Assembly (NCBI GenBank): GCA_029688995.1
Contig: JARULA010000001.1
Span: 558,001-622,000, forward strand
From: Marinilabiliaceae bacterium ANBcel2
GTDB taxonomy: Bacteria > Bacteroidota > Bacteroidia > Bacteroidales > Marinilabiliaceae
Length of the DNA stretch: 64,000 bases
Direction of reading: 5' to 3'
The translations under genes were made by a program, and so were the position numbers. How positions within the stretch are numbered: the stretch's first letter is position 1; each line of letters opens with the position of its first letter. Positions 55,095 through 64,000 of this stretch are shown in pieces. The notes under the pieces are model-generated. The model was not told the origin of the DNA. It made no database searches and saw only the letters and a program-made list of their open reading frames with translations.

Positions 55095-56543
55095 ATGGAT
55101 GCAACAACAACAATAATTATAATTGCTCTCTACTTTGGAGTTCTCTTTATAATTTCAGCTGTAACTGGTAGAAAGGCCGATAACAACTCATTTTTCCTTG
55201 GCAACAAAAATTCACCGTGGTATATTGTCTCCATAGGAATGGTAGGCTCATCAATTAGCGGAGTAACCTTTATATCGGTACCGGGATGGGTTGAATCGCA
55301 ACAGTTCAGCTATCTCCAAATGGTAGCAGGATTTTTTGCAGGATATGTTATTATTGCCAACATACTACTTCCCCTATACTATAAGCACAATGTAACATCA
55401 ATTTATTCATATCTTGAAAAACGATTTGGAAAAACAAGTCATAAATCGGGAGCTCTGCTTTTTATCGCATCCAAAACATCTGGTTCGGCTGCAAGGCTTT
55501 ACTTAGTTGCAGGTGTTTTGCATATTGCTATTGCCGAACAATTTAACATTCCGTTTTATCAAACTGTAATAATAACTATCTCACTGGTATGGTTGTATAC
55601 TTTCAAGGGAGGCATTAAAACTATTGTATGGACCGATGCATTGCAAACTATCCTTTTATTAAGCGCTGCTGCTATAACAATCTTCCACATAAGCAGCTCT
55701 CTCAACTTAAACTTTTTCTCTATAGTAACAACAATAAGAGAAAGTGACTACTCAAAAATCTTCATTTTTGACTGGAGCTCCTCTTCTCATTTTATTAAAC
55801 ACTTTTTGGCAGGAGCATTTATTCCTATAGTAATGACAGGGCTCGATCAAGATATGATGCAGAAAAACCTTACAATAAAAGAACTAAAAAAAGCTCAAAA
55901 AAACATGTATTGGTATGGTGCGGCATTTCTTCCCGTTAACCTGCTTTTTCTATCTCTGGGAGCTCTTCTTTTTATTTACATAAACGAGATGGGAATTACT
56001 GCGCCCCAAAGAGCAGATGATGTTTTTCCGGCTTTAGCTCTGGGCGGATATCTGCCACCGGCAGTTTCAATTCTTTTTTTACTTGGATTAACAGCTGCCG
56101 CCTACTCAAGTACCGACTCTGCACTAACTTCTCTTACAACCTCTTTTTCAATTGACATTCTTAAAACAGATTTGATGACAAAAAAGAGAGCAAAAAAAAC
56201 AAGAATAGCAGTACATATTGGATTTACTATTTTAATTGCAGTTGTAATATTAATATTCAGAGCTTTAAATCAGGATAGCGTAATTGACATTATATACACT
56301 CTTGCAGGCTACACTTACGGGCCGTTACTCGGACTGTTTTCATTTGCACTGCTAACAAAGTATAATATAAAAGAGAGGTTTGTTCCTGTAGCTGTAATAG
56401 TACCACCATTAGTAACAGGCGTGATAGATTTTAACTCCTATAGCTGGTTTGGAATAAATATGGGATATGAAATACTTATATTAAATGGTGCAATAACCTT
56501 TCTAATACTATGGCTTATCAAAAAAAGAGTCACTCTATTGTAA
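55095..56543 (+). CDS. Sodium:solute symporter (SSS family)
   Basis: 482 residues with about 13 helices. FFLGNKNSPWYIVSIGMVGS near 35, the LYTFKGGIKTIVWTDALQT stretch near 165 and TAAAYSSTDSALTSLTTSF near 335 mark the SSS/LeuT fold with its Na+ site. The substrate cannot be read. A TATTTTTG -7-like box lies only 9 bases upstream of the ATG. The gene ends by overlapping apbE tail to tail by 14 bases. Confidence 0.85.
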   Translation: MDATTTIIIIALYFGVLFIISAVTGRKADNNSFFLGNKNSPWYIVSIGMVGSSISGVTFISVPGWVESQQFSYLQMVAGFFAGYVIIANILLPLYYKHNVTSIYSYLEKRFGKTSHKSGALLFIASKTSGSAARLYLVAGVLHIAIAEQFNIPFYQTVIITISLVWLYTFKGGIKTIVWTDALQTILLLSAAAITIFHISSSLNLNFFSIVTTIRESDYSKIFIFDWSSSSHFIKHFLAGAFIPIVMTGLDQDMMQKNLTIKELKKAQKNMYWYGAAFLPVNLLFLSLGALLFIYINEMGITAPQRADDVFPALALGGYLPPAVSILFLLGLTAAAYSSTDSALTSLTTSFSIDILKTDLMTKKRAKKTRIAVHIGFTILIAVVILIFRALNQDSVIDIIYTLAGYTYGPLLGLFSFALLTKYNIKERFVPVAVIVPPLVTGVIDFNSYSWFGINMGYEILILNGAITFLILWLIKKRVTLL

Positions 56544-57537
56544 TCACATAATCCTCAAAGCCCGAGGATAACAGAACTTTTTGTTCTCCATTATAACTAT
56601 AAATAAAAGATGCTTCTACACAATCAAGGCTCTCGGTTAAGGCTAAGCTGGCATCAACACCCATAACCATAAAAGCAGTTGCAAATGCATCAGCACTCAT
56701 AGCATCATGGGTAACCACCGAAGCACTTAATAGAGTATGTTCAACAGGATAACCGGTTCGGGGATCAATAGTGTGAGCAAACTTTTTACCATCCTTTACA
56801 TAAAAATTGCGATAATTGCCACTTGTAGCCAACGCTTTATCTGAAAGTTCAATTATCATTTTAATATCCCTGTTAAGTGCAGAGGGATCATAATCGGGTC
56901 GATCGATACCAATTCGCCAGGGAATACCACGAGAATTAACACCCCGGGCAACTATTTCGCCTCCTATCTCAATCATAAAATTGGAAATGCCTCTACCATT
57001 TAAAAAAGAGGCAACCACATCAACCGCATATCCTTTTGCAATAGCACTCCCATCTATTTTAACCCCATCAAACTCCTTAACAACAAAATCATCTTTAATA
57101 GATATTTGATCCATCCCCACATATTGTAAAAGTGAATCTATCTTATGCTCATCAAAATCTTCATGTGTCTCAAAGCCAAAACCCCAGGCATTAACCAATG
57201 GTGCAACAGTTATATCAAATGCTCCATCAGTTATTGAACTAATCTGCTTCGATCGGCTAAATACATTTTTAAAAAGTGTATCAACTTCAACACCAACCTC
57301 ATTATTATTAACCCTGCTAATAATAGAAGAGCTTTCATAAGGTGACAAAGAGTTATTAAAAACTTCAAAAAGAGCTCTTATTTCATCATGCAAATTTTGA
57401 TGATGGTAATATACAATCCGGTAAGATGTATTAAAAACTCGCCCCTCATTGGTAACATATTGAGCATCTTTATCAGTGCAGGAAGAGATAATAAAAACGT
57501 ATAATAAAATCAGGATAAAAGAGAAAAAACGGTTCAT
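56530..57537 (-). CDS. apbE: FAD:protein FMN transferase ApbE
   Basis: 335 residues with lipobox Cys20 (VFIISSC) that anchors the enzyme in the periplasm. Conserved motifs include VDTLFKNVFSRSKQISSITDGAFD in parts (DGAFDITVAPLVNAWGFG near 94), DGSAIAKGYAVD near 170, EIGGEIVARG, and KKFAHTIDPRTGYPVEH near 250. It transfers FMN from FAD to a Thr in NqrB and NqrC, both encoded immediately upstream. The nqr terminator separates it from nqrF, so it may be expressed by read-through or from its own promoter. Confidence 0.93.
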   Translation of the reverse strand: MNRFFSFILILLYVFIISSCTDKDAQYVTNEGRVFNTSYRIVYYHHQNLHDEIRALFEVFNNSLSPYESSSIISRVNNNEVGVEVDTLFKNVFSRSKQISSITDGAFDITVAPLVNAWGFGFETHEDFDEHKIDSLLQYVGMDQISIKDDFVVKEFDGVKIDGSAIAKGYAVDVVASFLNGRGISNFMIEIGGEIVARGVNSRGIPWRIGIDRPDYDPSALNRDIKMIIELSDKALATSGNYRNFYVKDGKKFAHTIDPRTGYPVEHTLLSASVVTHDAMSADAFATAFMVMGVDASLALTESLDCVEASFIYSYNGEQKVLLSSGFEDYVITIE

Positions 57538-57582
57538 ATTATAAAAAATCTAAAGCAGTAATAGAGAAAAGAGATAAAAAAA

Positions 57583-57613
57583 AACGTGTATAAGATAACT
57601 CCTTATACACGTT
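57583..57613 (-). terminator. Strong terminator at the end of the nqr operon
   Basis: AACGTGTATAAG and CTTATACACGTT form a perfect 12-bp stem, followed on the minus strand by a T-run of nine. It starts 8 bases after the nqrF stop. Confidence 0.88.
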
Positions 57614-57620
57614 CTATATT

Positions 57621-58883
57621 TTATGATCCAAAATCGTCAAAAGCAATCATCTCATCGGGAACTCCCATATCATACAACATTTTATTAACAGCTGAATTCA
57701 TCATCGGAGGTCCGCAAAGATAATATTCAATCTCTTCAGGCTCTTCATGTTTAGCAAGATATTCATCATTAATAACCTGATGAATAAAGCCAACAGGCCC
57801 ATCCCAATTATCTTCGGGCAACGGTTCCGAAAGAGCAATAGTAAACTTAAAATTGGGGAACTCTCTCTCGATAGCTCTAAAATCTTCTTCGTAAAAAATC
57901 TCTTTCTTAGAACGTGCTCCATACCAGAAAGTAACCTTACGATCGGTTTTAAGTGTATGAAATAGATGGAAAATATGGGAACGCATTGGAGCCATACCTG
58001 CACCACCACCAATAAACATCATCTCCTTATCGGTCTCTTTAAGGAAGAAATCACCATAAGGACCTGATATGGTAACCTTATCACCAGGCTTACGAGAAAA
58101 TATATAAGATGAACAAATTCCCGGATTAAGATTCATAAATCCACCCTTAACACGATCAAAAGGAGGTGTTGCAATACGAATATTCAGCATTATAATATTT
58201 CCTTCTGCAGGATGGTTAGCCATAGAGTATGCACGGAAAGTCTCCTCACTGTTTTTCATTTTAAGCGAAAACATATTAAACTTCTCCCAATCCTCACGAT
58301 ACTCCTCTTCAATATCCATGTCTTTAAAATCAACCTCTATCTTAGGCACATCAATCTGAATATAACCGCCCGATTTAAAATCAAGGTTTTCACCTTCGGG
58401 CAACTTTACTACAAACTCTTTAATAAATGTAGCAACATTACGGTTTGAGACAACTTCACACTCCCACTTCTTAATTCCCATAATCTCCTTAGGAATATCC
58501 ATTTTAAGATTATCCCTTACCTTAACCTGACATGCAAGTCTCCAATCCTGATTCTGCTCTTTTCTGGTGAAAAATCCGGTTTCGGTAGGCAAAATCGAAC
58601 CTGCTCCATCATGAACCTGACACTTACACATAGCACAGGTACCTCCTCCACCACAAGCCGATGGAAGAAATATTTTATTACTTCCTAAGGCCGACAATAG
58701 AGTTTGACCCGGCTCAACCTCTAACTCCTTTTCACCCTCATTAATATCAATTATTACGGTTCCCGAAGGGGTTAACCTTTTTTTAGCATATAACAGTACC
58801 GATACCAACAACAAAATCAGTACAAGAAATATAACCACACTGGCTAATATAACAGAACCTTGAATAGCAAGAAAAACGCTCAT
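57621..58883 (-). CDS. nqrF: Na+-translocating NADH:quinone reductase subunit F
   Basis: 420 residues. One N-terminal helix (about 8-30), a 2Fe-2S domain with Cys77, Cys83, Cys86 and Cys118 ([11 protein letters not shown]), then a ferredoxin-reductase-like half with the flavin motif [10 protein letters not shown] and NADH-side motifs [12 protein letters not shown] and YLCGPPMMN. It takes electrons from NADH and starts the Na+ pump. Last structural gene of the operon. Confidence 0.96.
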   Translation of the reverse strand: MSVFLAIQGSVILASVVIFLVLILLLVSVLLYAKKRLTPSGTVIIDINEGEKELEVEPGQTLLSALGSNKIFLPSACGGGGTCAMCKCQVHDGAGSILPTETGFFTRKEQNQDWRLACQVKVRDNLKMDIPKEIMGIKKWECEVVSNRNVATFIKEFVVKLPEGENLDFKSGGYIQIDVPKIEVDFKDMDIEEEYREDWEKFNMFSLKMKNSEETFRAYSMANHPAEGNIIMLNIRIATPPFDRVKGGFMNLNPGICSSYIFSRKPGDKVTISGPYGDFFLKETDKEMMFIGGGAGMAPMRSHIFHLFHTLKTDRKVTFWYGARSKKEIFYEEDFRAIEREFPNFKFTIALSEPLPEDNWDGPVGFIHQVINDEYLAKHEEPEEIEYYLCGPPMMNSAVNKMLYDMGVPDEMIAFDDFGS

Positions 58884-58908
58884 TATAAATATTTTTTATC
58901 TAATACAG

Positions 58909-59529
58909 TTACAGTTGAATTCCCATAAAACTCATAAAAGCAATTCCCATGAGTCCGGTCACAATAAAAGTAATTCCCAATCCACGTAAAGGGGCAGGAA
59001 CATTTGAGTACCGAATCTTCTCACGTATTGCAGCTATACCAACTATAGCAAGGAGCCAGCCAACACCCGATCCCAATCCAAAAACAGTAGCTTCACCTAT
59101 ATTGGCATAAGCTCTCTCCTGCATAAAAAGTGACCCTCCCAAAATAGCACAATTAACAGCTATAAGTGGAAGAAAAATACCAAGAGAAGAGTATAATGTA
59201 GGAGAAAACTTCTCCACTATCATTTCAACAAGCTGCACCATTGATGCAATCACCGCAATAAACATTATAAAACTCAAAAAACTAAGATCAACTTCGGCAA
59301 ATTCAGCACCAAAAAGCCATGTAAGAGCACCCTCCTGCAATACAAAATTTTCAAGCAGATAATTTGCAGGGACTGTAATTCCAAGTACAAAAACAACGGC
59401 CATTCCTAACCCGAATGAGGTTTTTACAGTTTTAGAAACTGCAAGATATGAACACATCCCTAAAAAATAGGCAAACACCATATTTTCTATAAAGATGGCC
59501 TTAACAAATATATTAATTAAATGTTCCAT
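58909..59529 (-). CDS. nqrE: Na+-translocating NADH:quinone reductase subunit E
   Basis: 206 residues with six helices. The first helix contains [20 protein letters not shown] with the Cys that, together with one in NqrD, carries the intramembrane iron centre, and [22 protein letters not shown] near 120 supplies the second. Membrane core of the pump; 25 bases before nqrF. Confidence 0.95.
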   Translation of the reverse strand: MEHLINIFVKAIFIENMVFAYFLGMCSYLAVSKTVKTSFGLGMAVVFVLGITVPANYLLENFVLQEGALTWLFGAEFAEVDLSFLSFIMFIAVIASMVQLVEMIVEKFSPTLYSSLGIFLPLIAVNCAILGGSLFMQERAYANIGEATVFGLGSGVGWLLAIVGIAAIREKIRYSNVPAPLRGLGITFIVTGLMGIAFMSFMGIQL

Positions 59530-59556
59530 GGTTTACTAATAATTATAAGTTACTGC

Positions 59557-60219
59557 TTAATTTGATTCAATAAGTGACTTATCTTTCGATCGCTGGATCC
59601 AAATTATAATACCCACAACAATTAATGCCATCGGCGGTAATATCATAAATCCATTATTCTCATAACCCATACTGTAAAACTGTTCAGGTACAACCTGAAA
59701 TGTTCCAACTCCGGGTAAAGAGAGAGTACCTGAACCAAATAGCTCTCGAACAAATCCCACAATTATTAAAATAACACCATAACCGGCTGCATTACCAACT
59801 CCATCCAAAATTGAAGGCCACGGTTTATTGGCAAGTGCAAAAGCCTCTAATCGTCCCATAATAATACAGTTGGTAATAATTAATCCAACAAACACAGAGA
59901 GCTGTCTGCTAACATCATAAGCAAAAGCCTCAAGGATTTCATCCACAAGAATTACTAATGATGCAATTACAACAAGTTGAACAATAATACGTATTCTCGA
60001 AGGAATAGTATCACGTAGCAGCGAGATTGTAAGATTGGCAAAAAGCATAACAAACACTACCGATATAGCCAATACAATAGCAGGCTCAAGCTTTGCAGTA
60101 ACAGCTAGTGCCGAACAAACTCCCAAGACCTGAATAGTGATAGGGTTATGTTTCCCTAAAGGTGTTGTAATCAGTTTCAGGTTTTTAGCTGAAAACAATG
60201 GTTCTTTATCGTTACTCAT
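59557..60219 (-). CDS. nqrD: Na+-translocating NADH:quinone reductase subunit D
   Basis: 220 residues, six helices, a paralogue of NqrE with inverted topology. VLGVCSALAVTAKLEPA near 32 and FVGLIITNCIIMGRLEAFAL near 113 hold the two Cys ligands. It overlaps nqrC by 8 bases. Confidence 0.95.
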   Translation of the reverse strand: MSNDKEPLFSAKNLKLITTPLGKHNPITIQVLGVCSALAVTAKLEPAIVLAISVVFVMLFANLTISLLRDTIPSRIRIIVQLVVIASLVILVDEILEAFAYDVSRQLSVFVGLIITNCIIMGRLEAFALANKPWPSILDGVGNAAGYGVILIIVGFVRELFGSGTLSLPGVGTFQVVPEQFYSMGYENNGFMILPPMALIVVGIIIWIQRSKDKSLIESN

Positions 60220-60928
60220 GACTGTTCCTTTCTATATTTTTTAAGAATTGCTCATATCCCTTAAAATTATTTAGCAGCATATCTTCCAGGCCTTCTGCTG
60301 TAATTGTTCCTCCCGAAATTCCGTCAACAGCATGACTGTCTCCCTCAGGTGCTCCACCTTTAACAACAGCAATACTTACTAACTCTCCCGAGTCATCAAA
60401 AATCTTTTTGCCGCTGAACTGATCCTGAAAACTGCGATTAGCAATTTCTGCTCCAAGTCCGGGAGTCTCTCCGGCATGATCAAAAGTAGCACCATAAATA
60501 GTGGTCCCATCATCATTCACCGAAACATATCCCCAAAGAGGTCCCCACAAACCATTACCGCGAACCTGCAATATATATTTAATCTCTCCACTTTCCAGAG
60601 TTGCTTCATAAACCGGAAAATTTCTTTCATCAAGAGATTTTCTTACCTCTCGTTGCATATTAACCTCAAGGGCTTCACCTTCAACTCTCTCTCCGGAAAA
60701 ATTTACAATATAGCTTGATTCACCAATAATATCGTCATATACATCTTCTACCTCATCGGTAGGGACAAAAATATTGACCGATTGTAGTATATCACTTTTT
60801 TGTGCCACCAAAACATTTCTGTCCTGACGAGGTTTAAGAGATTGCGACACAAAAGCAAGAAGTGTCGCCACTACAACAACCATTATGGTGGCAAATATGA
60901 ACGTATAACTGTTTCCTTGTTTGTTCAT
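60212..60928 (-). CDS. nqrC: Na+-translocating NADH:quinone reductase subunit C
   Basis: 238 residues: one helix (about 9-28) then a periplasmic FMN-binding domain. The flavinylation motif GISGGTIT places the FMN-carrying Thr at about residue 208, the target of ApbE. GLWGPLWGYVSV and FDHAGETPGLGAEI are typical. It overlaps nqrD by 8 bases. Confidence 0.95.
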   Translation of the reverse strand: MNKQGNSYTFIFATIMVVVVATLLAFVSQSLKPRQDRNVLVAQKSDILQSVNIFVPTDEVEDVYDDIIGESSYIVNFSGERVEGEALEVNMQREVRKSLDERNFPVYEATLESGEIKYILQVRGNGLWGPLWGYVSVNDDGTTIYGATFDHAGETPGLGAEIANRSFQDQFSGKKIFDDSGELVSIAVVKGGAPEGDSHAVDGISGGTITAEGLEDMLLNNFKGYEQFLKNIERNSHE

Positions 60929-60951
60929 CTTATTAATCTTTTAACTTATGC

Positions 60952-62100
60952 TTAAACAACTGCCCTTTTTAATCTCCTTTTAATGTTGGATTGAACCACA
61001 TAGTGGTCAATAAGAGGAGCAAAAGTGTTTAGTAATAAAATAGCCAACATCATCCCTTCAGGATAAGCAGGATTAAATACTCTTATAAGAATTGCAAAAA
61101 TTCCTATTAAAAACCCGTAAATCCATTTACCTGTTTCGGTTCGCGAACCTGAAACAGGATCGGTCGCCATAAAAACTGCTCCAAATGCAAAACCACCAAG
61201 GAAGAGATGGTGAAGTGCATCAACCTGCATAAGGTCATTTGCTCCTACAAGATTAAAAATAAAACCCATAATATATCCGCCGGCAAATACTGAAAACATG
61301 ATTTTCCAGCTGCCAATACCTGTATAAATCAAGAGAGCCGCACCAAGCAATATAGCAATCACAGAGGTTTCACCAATTGAACCGGGAATTGTGCCTATAA
61401 AACTGCTCCAAATAGAAAAATCACCAATATTTCCTTGTGCTGCAGCAGCTAATGCAGTAGCACCGGTTGTAGCATCAACACCTTCCATGGCAGAGAATCC
61501 CGAGATCCATACCAAATCTCCTGACATATGAGCCGGATAGGCAAAAAACAGAAAAGCCCTTGCCAATAAAGCAGGATTCCAGATATTCATCCCTGAACCA
61601 CCAAAAACCTCTTTTCCTATAATTACAGCAAAAGCAGTTGCCACAGCAACCATCCACAGAGGTATATCTACAGGAAGAACAAGAGGAATTAACATTCCTG
61701 AAACAAGAAATCCTTCACTTACCTCATGCCCTCTAATTTGAGCAAATGCAAACTCAATTGCCAGTCCGGTAACATATGAAACTATAATTATAGGCAACAC
61801 TTTTATTAATCCGTGTCCAAAGCTTTGCCAGAAATCTGCCTCTACTCCCTGCACCAAAAAATGTTGATAACCGGTATTCCATATTCCAAACAGCAAAGCA
61901 GGGACAAGGGCCATAACAACCATAATCATTGTGCGCTTCATGTCGATAGAATCACGAACATGAACTCCACTCTTATTAGTTTTATCCGGAACAAAAAGCA
62001 GTGTTTCAAAAGCATCAAAAGTAGAATGAAACTTCTCAAACTTACCTCCTTTTGAAACATGCGGCTTAATTGTATCCAGTAATTTTCTTAATGCCTTCAT
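60952..62100 (-). CDS. nqrB: Na+-translocating NADH:quinone reductase subunit B
   Basis: 382 residues with ten helices. VDATTGATALA near 208-218 holds the covalent FMN Thr (about 215; the usual SGAT reads TGAT). FGGSGMNIWNPALLARAF and the ATDPVSGSRTETG loop are family hallmarks. It also carries riboflavin and the quinone-binding region. It lies 171 bases after nqrA and 23 before nqrC. Confidence 0.96.
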   Translation of the reverse strand: MKALRKLLDTIKPHVSKGGKFEKFHSTFDAFETLLFVPDKTNKSGVHVRDSIDMKRTMIMVVMALVPALLFGIWNTGYQHFLVQGVEADFWQSFGHGLIKVLPIIIVSYVTGLAIEFAFAQIRGHEVSEGFLVSGMLIPLVLPVDIPLWMVAVATAFAVIIGKEVFGGSGMNIWNPALLARAFLFFAYPAHMSGDLVWISGFSAMEGVDATTGATALAAAAQGNIGDFSIWSSFIGTIPGSIGETSVIAILLGAALLIYTGIGSWKIMFSVFAGGYIMGFIFNLVGANDLMQVDALHHLFLGGFAFGAVFMATDPVSGSRTETGKWIYGFLIGIFAILIRVFNPAYPEGMMLAILLLNTFAPLIDHYVVQSNIKRRLKRAVV

Positions 62101-62271
62101 TTGAAAATAATTTGTTTAAGTAATTGGCCAAATAGAACTTGCACGAGAAACTATTTTAATTTTAAAAATCTTCTTGTGTAAATCGAAGATTAATAAGGGT
62201 TACTTTTGTACTCATGCCAGTTTCGTTTGTACTTATTAATTTTTATATTGTTTACAAAACCGATGGGATAT

Positions 62272-63621
62272 TTACGATAACTCTTTTATCATAAGTTCGA
62301 TCCCTCTTCTTAAGATCTTTTGAATTTCAAGCTTTGAGGTACAAACAAACTCGCAAAGGGCAAGATCTTCTTCGGTAACCTCATATATCCCAAGTTGCTC
62401 CATTTTATCAATATCCTCAACCAATATCGCCTTTATCAAAAATTCCGGCAAAATATCCATGGGAAGAACCTTATCATACTCTCCCGAAACAACAAGAGCC
62501 CTTTCACCTCCATGCATATTGGCATTTAAACGATACTCTTTACCCGGGAAAAGCCAGCTGAAAAAAGTGCGTGAAACACTAAATTTATCGAAGCCCGGTT
62601 TAAGCCATCCCATAAACTCATACTCATCTCCTTCAGGAATAACAGTAACCTGAGAGTGATAAAACCCAACAAATCCATCAGACTCAATATGATCACCTGT
62701 TAAAACATTCCCACTTATAACACGCAAATTGGTATCACTATTGAGGTTATCCTTTAGCATCTCTGAAACCGAAGCTCCAAGTCGATAACGCAGATAACTT
62801 CTCGTTTTAACTTCAGAACCTGTTAAAGCAATTACCCTGCTAAAATCATGTTTACCCTGCGTAAAAAGCGCACCTATAGAGAGTACCTCCTGAGGTTGAA
62901 CAACCCAGATAACTTCACCTTTATTGATTGGCATAATATGATGGATTTGAATACCAACATTTCCGGCAGGATGAGGTCCTTTAAATTTATGGGTTTTAAC
63001 ACCTTTAACATTATTGTAGATTTTAGAGGCCGTTTCACTGTTTGTTCCAATATGAATCTCGGGTGATAATTTTTTTAACACCTCAATTCCATCCTTAAAA
63101 GCCTCCTCTTTTCCGGTAAGTAAGAATTCAAGATCGGGAGCTAATGGTGAAGAGTCGAATCCGGAAATAAATATTGCTTTAGGTTTATCTGCCGAATTGG
63201 CAATAACATCATAAGGTCTTTGACGAATATAGGGCCAGGCTCCACTCTCAAGCAGCCGTTCAACGACACTCTCTCTATTAAGTTCCTTAAGATTAACTGA
63301 ACCATAATCGACAAACTCATCCTTACCATCACTCTCAACAATAACCTCCAGAATGCGTCTGCGCTCTCCTCTATTAATGCTTTTTAATGTACCACTAACA
63401 GGAGAAACAAATTTTACATCAGGTTGTTTTTTATCATAAAACAGTACAGTACCGGCTTTCACGGGGGCTCCCTCCTTTAGTACCATTTTAGGTACTACTC
63501 CGTGAAAATCAATAGGCTTCACAGCAAATAACCGCGGCAGTGCAGTTTTTCCAAACACCTTTTCAGCCTTTCCGGCCAGCCGGATGTCAAGCCCTTTTTT
63601 TATTTTTATCACCTCAGACAT
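62272..63621 (-). CDS. nqrA: Na+-translocating NADH:quinone reductase subunit A
   Basis: 449 residues from the ATG at 63621 (MSEVIKIKKGLDIRLAG). An outer frame extends to 63759, but NqrA proteins start with the KGLDI motif. The DFHGVVPKMVLKEGAPVKAG segment and GTNSETASKIYNN near 245 are characteristic. Cytosolic peripheral subunit next to the quinone site. First gene of the operon. The 171-base gap to nqrB contains a small hairpin (AATCTTC at 62167 with GAAGATT at 62185) that might tune downstream expression. Confidence 0.94.
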   Translation of the reverse strand: MSEVIKIKKGLDIRLAGKAEKVFGKTALPRLFAVKPIDFHGVVPKMVLKEGAPVKAGTVLFYDKKQPDVKFVSPVSGTLKSINRGERRRILEVIVESDGKDEFVDYGSVNLKELNRESVVERLLESGAWPYIRQRPYDVIANSADKPKAIFISGFDSSPLAPDLEFLLTGKEEAFKDGIEVLKKLSPEIHIGTNSETASKIYNNVKGVKTHKFKGPHPAGNVGIQIHHIMPINKGEVIWVVQPQEVLSIGALFTQGKHDFSRVIALTGSEVKTRSYLRYRLGASVSEMLKDNLNSDTNLRVISGNVLTGDHIESDGFVGFYHSQVTVIPEGDEYEFMGWLKPGFDKFSVSRTFFSWLFPGKEYRLNANMHGGERALVVSGEYDKVLPMDILPEFLIKAILVEDIDKMEQLGIYEVTEEDLALCEFVCTSKLEIQKILRRGIELMIKELS

Positions 63622-63790
63622 ACTTGAATTATATTTGAATTTACCGACAAAATTACATAAAATTCTAACTTTTCCATATATATTGCAGTTGGTAAACCAT
63701 TTCATTATGAGGGCAAACAGCAAACAAAAAAAAAGAAAAAATCTCCTTACCTCGTTCAAACTAATTAATTACAGAAATTTATCTTTAAAA

Positions 63791-64000
63791 ATGAAACTTA
63801 TAACGCTTCTTTTTTTTGCATTTTTTAACTTTTTGAGTCTGAGCACTACTCTGTTATATTCTCAAATAGAAGAGACTATTTCTCCATCAGTAAAAACTGT
63901 TCAGCTACATCCGGCAAATAATATAATGGGATATCCGATTATAAATATCGGAAAAAATCAAACTTTAAATCTCTCTTTTGATGAGCCGGGGTCAATGGTA
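63791..64000 (+). CDS. Type IX secretion plug protein / DUF5103 (partial, 5' end)
   Basis: An ATG at 63791 opens a frame that runs to the right edge (70 residues). A signal peptide (KLITLLFFAFFNFLSLS, cleavage about residue 25) is followed by SVKTVQLHPANNIMGYPIINIG and NQTLNLSFDE, the start of the DUF5103 domain found in plug proteins that close the SprA outer-membrane pore of the type IX secretion system. It reads away from nqrA. The assignment rests on the first 45 mature residues only, so the rest of the gene is needed for proof. Confidence 0.65.
   Translation, partial: MKLITLLFFAFFNFLSLSTTLLYSQIEETISPSVKTVQLHPANNIMGYPIINIGKNQTLNLSFDEPGSMV

Overview
The window looks like a low-GC chromosomal segment of a Bacteroidota (Bacteroidales-type) bacterium. 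Four things support this: a SusC/SusD polysaccharide-utilisation locus, a fused SecDF, a partial type IX secretion plug gene at the right edge, and promoters that fit the Bacteroidetes pattern TTTG-N18-21-TAnnTTTG instead of the E. coli pattern. A complete Na+-translocating NADH:quinone reductase operon and two Na+/solute symporters suggest a sodium-based, probably marine or saline, anaerobic lifestyle. That lifestyle and any placement near Marinilabiliales are inferences, not read from a marker gene.

Layout. (1) 1-5632, housekeeping: a cut-off LpxL-type acyltransferase, mtaB and a PhoH-like ATPase on the minus strand; then folC, two tandem tRNA-Val genes and rex on the plus strand. (2) 5638-11709, a regulatory and transport block: an NtrB-like kinase and a sigma-54 activator face an ABC ATPase plus MacB/FtsX-type permease. 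The ATPase has lost most catalytic motif residues. The divergent intergenic region carries a candidate -24/-12 promoter and a 20-bp perfect palindrome. (3) 11823-21183, a plus-strand run: secDF, a TatA-type gene, a CaCA antiporter, lolD, a DUF2400-family gene, mutS, then tRNA-Gly and tRNA-Leu. A 57-residue membrane protein missed by ordinary length cut-offs lies on the minus strand at 17972-18145. (4) 21184-22500, a gene graveyard: an orphan ISAon1-type transposase N-terminal ORF and a heavily deleted, frameshifted GH2 beta-mannosidase fossil.

(5) 22502-44401 is the main accessory region, a polysaccharide-utilisation locus. A plus-strand ROK regulator meets a long minus-strand gene series that starts from a strong promoter at 44370-44401: SusC, SusD, a DUF5018 surface lipoprotein, a very strong hairpin, three paralogous lipoproteins with putative TIM-barrel glycosidase features and an SGNH esterase among them, an SSS symporter, a DUF4434 protein, an AGE-family sugar 2-epimerase, a metallophosphoesterase, a secreted FAD oxidoreductase with an SLH-like tail, and a NagX/DUF5009 membrane protein. 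No classical glycoside hydrolase is intact here, so the three paralogues are the best candidates for backbone cleavage. The epimerase, the NagX-like protein and the ROK regulator together hint at an N-acetylhexosamine-containing glycan.

(6) 44402-57537, mostly housekeeping: a small RHH-like protein, a cold-shock protein, long-chain acyl-CoA synthetase plus alaS, an M23 peptidase / MerR / Nif3-like / zinc-ribbon operon, recR with two small partners, a second symporter and apbE. (7) 57583-63621 is nqrA-nqrF with a strong terminator after nqrF. ApbE, which attaches FMN to NqrB and NqrC, follows immediately. The window closes in the 5' end of a T9SS plug (DUF5103) gene.
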